This document shows, piece after piece, positions 62,277-64,000 of a stretch of DNA of 64,000 nt. Made by a program: the position numbers and the translations under genes. This DNA comes from CAWKEY01 sp963696315 (GTDB lineage: Bacteria; Pseudomonadota; Gammaproteobacteria; Methylococcales; Methylomonadaceae): contig CAVOJU010000005.1 of the NCBI GenBank assembly GCA_963696315.1, positions 62,001-126,000 of the forward strand. Reading direction: 5' to 3'. Under the pieces are notes generated by a model. That model saw nothing but the letters and a program-made list of their open reading frames with translations. It was not told the origin of the DNA and did not search any database. Positions within the stretch are counted from its first letter, which is position 1; each line of letters begins with the position of its first letter.

Positions 62277-64000
62277 ATGTCTATTATTGAAAACGTTAGG
62301 CCCGGGCAGCAAACCCGTGCTTTAACGTTGAGTACCATCGCCTTTACTATTTGCTTCGCGGTTTGGACCATCTTTTCCATTATCGGCGTGCAAATCAAAC
62401 AGGAACTAGGACTCAACGAAACCGAGTTCGGCTTGTTGATAGGGACGCCAATCCTGACCGGATCATTGATCCGGCTGGCGCTGGGCGTGTGGACTGATCA
62501 GTACGGCGGGCGCGTTCTGTATACCGGCGTCATGCTTTCAGCCGCATTGGCGACCTTCCTGCTGACGTTTGCCGATACCTATATTACCTATTTGATCGCG
62601 GCCTTGGGTGTCGGTATTGCGGGCGGCTCGTTTGCGGTCGGTATCGCCTATGTGTCGCGCTGGTACCCTATCGAGCGGCAAGGCACGGCGCTGGGTATTT
62701 TCGGCGTCGGCAATGTCGGCGCGGCGGTGACCAAATTTATTGCGCCTTTCATTATGGTGGCTTATGGCTGGAAAACCGTTGCCCTGATCTGGGCGGCGGC
62801 TATTGCCATCATGGCTATCGTATTTTGGTTTTCAACCGAAGATGATCCGGTATTACGTGAGCGCCGTAGCCAAGGCGCTGCGCCCACACCCTTTTTGCAG
62901 CAACTGCTGCCGCTCAAGGATATTCAGGTCTGGCGTTTTTCCCTGTACTATTTTTTTGTGTTTGGCGGCTTTGTCGCCCTGGCCCTATGGCTGCCGCGCT
63001 ACATGGTAGGCGCCTATGCCCTGGACATTAAAACCGCGGGTATGCTGGGCGCCATGTTTTCGATTCCGGGCAGTGTGTTTCGCGCTTTCGGAGGCTGGCT
63101 ATCGGATCGTATCGGTGCGCGCACGGTGATGTACATGACGTTTATCGTGGCTGCCGTGATTACCTTCATACTGTCCTATCCGCCAACCGATTATGTCGTG
63201 CATGGCGTTCACGGCGATATTCGCTTTACTCTGAGCATAGGCCCAGCCGGCTTTACCGTATTGATCTTCATACTGGGATTTTTTATGTCCCTGGGCAAGG
63301 CGGCCGTATACAAACATATTCCGGTGTATTATCCCGACAACGTCGGCGCGGTAGGGGGGGTGGTCGGCATGATCGGCGGCTTGGGCGGATTTTTGCTGCC
63401 GTTGACTTTCGGCATGTTGAATGACGTTATCGGTATCTGGAGCAGCTGTTTCATGCTGATGTTCGCCGTGGCAATAATTTCCTTGTTATGGATGCATTTC
63501 GCCATTCTTCACAGGGAACGCCGCATCGTTTATGGACTGCCGGACATAGCCAAATATCTGCCTGAATTCCCGCATCCGGCGCCGCGTCTGTTAACCGAAT
63601 GGGAGCCGGAAAATCAGGATTTCTGGGAAAAAACCGGCAGGCGTATTGCAAACCGCAATCTGTGGATATCCATTCCGGCACTTGCTGCTGTCGTTTGCCG
63701 TGTGGATGGTGTGGAGCGTGGTGGTCATCAATTTGCCCACTCTCGGCTTCGGCTACAGCACCAACCAGTTGTTCTGGCTGGCGGCTTTGCCCGGATTGTC
63801 CGGTGCCACTCTGCGTATTTTTTATTCCTTCATGGTGCCGATTTTTGGCGGACGCAAATGGACAGCCATTTCAACCGCCTCGTTGTTGCTGCCGGCACTG
63901 TGGATTGGTTTTGCCGTACAAAATCCGCAAACGCCCTTTTTAGTGATGCTGGTTCTGGCACTGTTATGCGGTTTCGGCGGCGGCAATTTCGCTTCCAGCA
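62277..64000 (+). CDS. narK: NarK-NarK fused nitrate/nitrite transporter (3' end outside), one apparent frameshift
   Basis: It starts MSIIENVRPGQQTRALTLST with AAGGATAG as ribosome site. The first MFS domain (to about residue 425) has the NNP family motifs GIAGGSFAVGIAYVSRWYPI and GAVGGVVGMIGGLGGFLLPL. A linker (LLTEWEPENQDFWEKTG) leads into a second MFS domain (NLWISIPALLLSFAVWMVWS, then LPGLSGATLRIFYSFMVPIF, and GFGGGNFAS at the edge). The domains are joined after removing one T near 63683. Two-domain NarK1-NarK2 proteins (H+/nitrate symport plus nitrate/nitrite exchange) are known from denitrifiers. The gene continues beyond the window. Confidence 0.9.
   Translation, partial: MSIIENVRPGQQTRALTLSTIAFTICFAVWTIFSIIGVQIKQELGLNETEFGLLIGTPILTGSLIRLALGVWTDQYGGRVLYTGVMLSAALATFLLTFADTYITYLIAALGVGIAGGSFAVGIAYVSRWYPIERQGTALGIFGVGNVGAAVTKFIAPFIMVAYGWKTVALIWAAAIAIMAIVFWFSTEDDPVLRERRSQGAAPTPFLQQLLPLKDIQVWRFSLYYFFVFGGFVALALWLPRYMVGAYALDIKTAGMLGAMFSIPGSVFRAFGGWLSDRIGARTVMYMTFIVAAVITFILSYPPTDYVVHGVHGDIRFTLSIGPAGFTVLIFILGFFMSLGKAAVYKHIPVYYPDNVGAVGGVVGMIGGLGGFLLPLTFGMLNDVIGIWSSCFMLMFAVAIISLLWMHFAILHRERRIVYGLPDIAKYLPEFPHPAPRLLTEWEPENQDFWEKTGRRIANRNLWISIPALAAVVCRVDGVERGGHQFAHSRLRLQHQPVVLAGGFARIVRCHSAYFLFLHGADFWRTQMDSHFNRLVVAAGTVDWFCRTKSANALFSDAGSGTVMRFRRRQFRFQ

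Noticed and set aside
1..64000. Prophage or integrative element borders around the CRISPR island
   Set aside because: No integrase, attachment repeats or phage structural genes were seen at either side of 8.7-30.9 kb.

Overview
The window looks like the chromosome of a gammaproteobacterial methanotroph (order Methylococcales), probably from a draft assembly. The main reason is a bacterial sterol locus of the Methylococcus type: squalene monooxygenase, an oxidosqualene cyclase carrying DCTAE, a CYP51-ferredoxin fusion, SdmA/SdmB-type C-4 demethylases, a DHCR24-like reductase, and the putative sterol transporter genes bstA, bstB and bstC. No methane monooxygenase gene lies in the window, so the assignment rests on this locus.

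Layout. 1-0.6 kb: the end of a flavocytochrome c sulfide dehydrogenase flavoprotein. 1.0-7.0 kb (minus): a tight operon of amino-acid dehydrogenase, a four-subunit 2-oxoacid:ferredoxin oxidoreductase and an acyl-CoA synthetase. 7.1-8.6 kb: an unrecognised protein with a RelA/SpoT-like segment. 8.7-30.9 kb: a large, heavily remodelled type III-A CRISPR-Cas island. 31.3-33.3 kb: a NarX/NarL-type two-component pair. 33.5 kb: tRNA-Leu(CAG). 33.8-36.8 kb: rnr-rlmB. 36.9-44.2 kb: cytochrome c maturation genes ccmABCDEFGHI, then hemN. 45.6-61.6 kb: an exported protein of unknown function and the sterol transport and synthesis genes. 62.3 kb to the end: a fused NarK-NarK nitrate/nitrite transporter running off the edge.

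The CRISPR island is read right to left: cas6, an NE0113-family CARF gene, cas10 (HD and GGDD intact), csm2, csm3, a vapBC pair, csm4, csm5, a broken csx16, yefM-yoeB, a CARF-HEPN gene fused in frame to a truncated IS110 transposase, a RAYT transposase, a Card1/Can2-like CARF nuclease, a 19-repeat array, a PIN/RHH toxin-antitoxin pair, a canonical cas2-cas1 pair, and a second pair made of a Cas1-like protein without the catalytic residues plus a Cas2. Two IS630 copies sit at the same point of two neighbouring CRISPR repeats. About a dozen copies of a REP palindrome are scattered through the island, some translated in frame inside cas10 and one disrupting csm4. I saw none elsewhere in the window. 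The vapBC pair is joined to csm3 and csm4 with no spare bases, and at least three CARF-type effectors are present.

Many genes of all kinds (acyl-CoA synthetase, csm3, cas10, ccmF, ccmG, ccmH, ccmI, hemN, bstB, oxidosqualene cyclase, narK) carry single-base frameshifts, mostly apparent insertions. I read most of these as sequencing or consensus errors and annotate the genes across them, while noting that true decay cannot be excluded in the CRISPR island.
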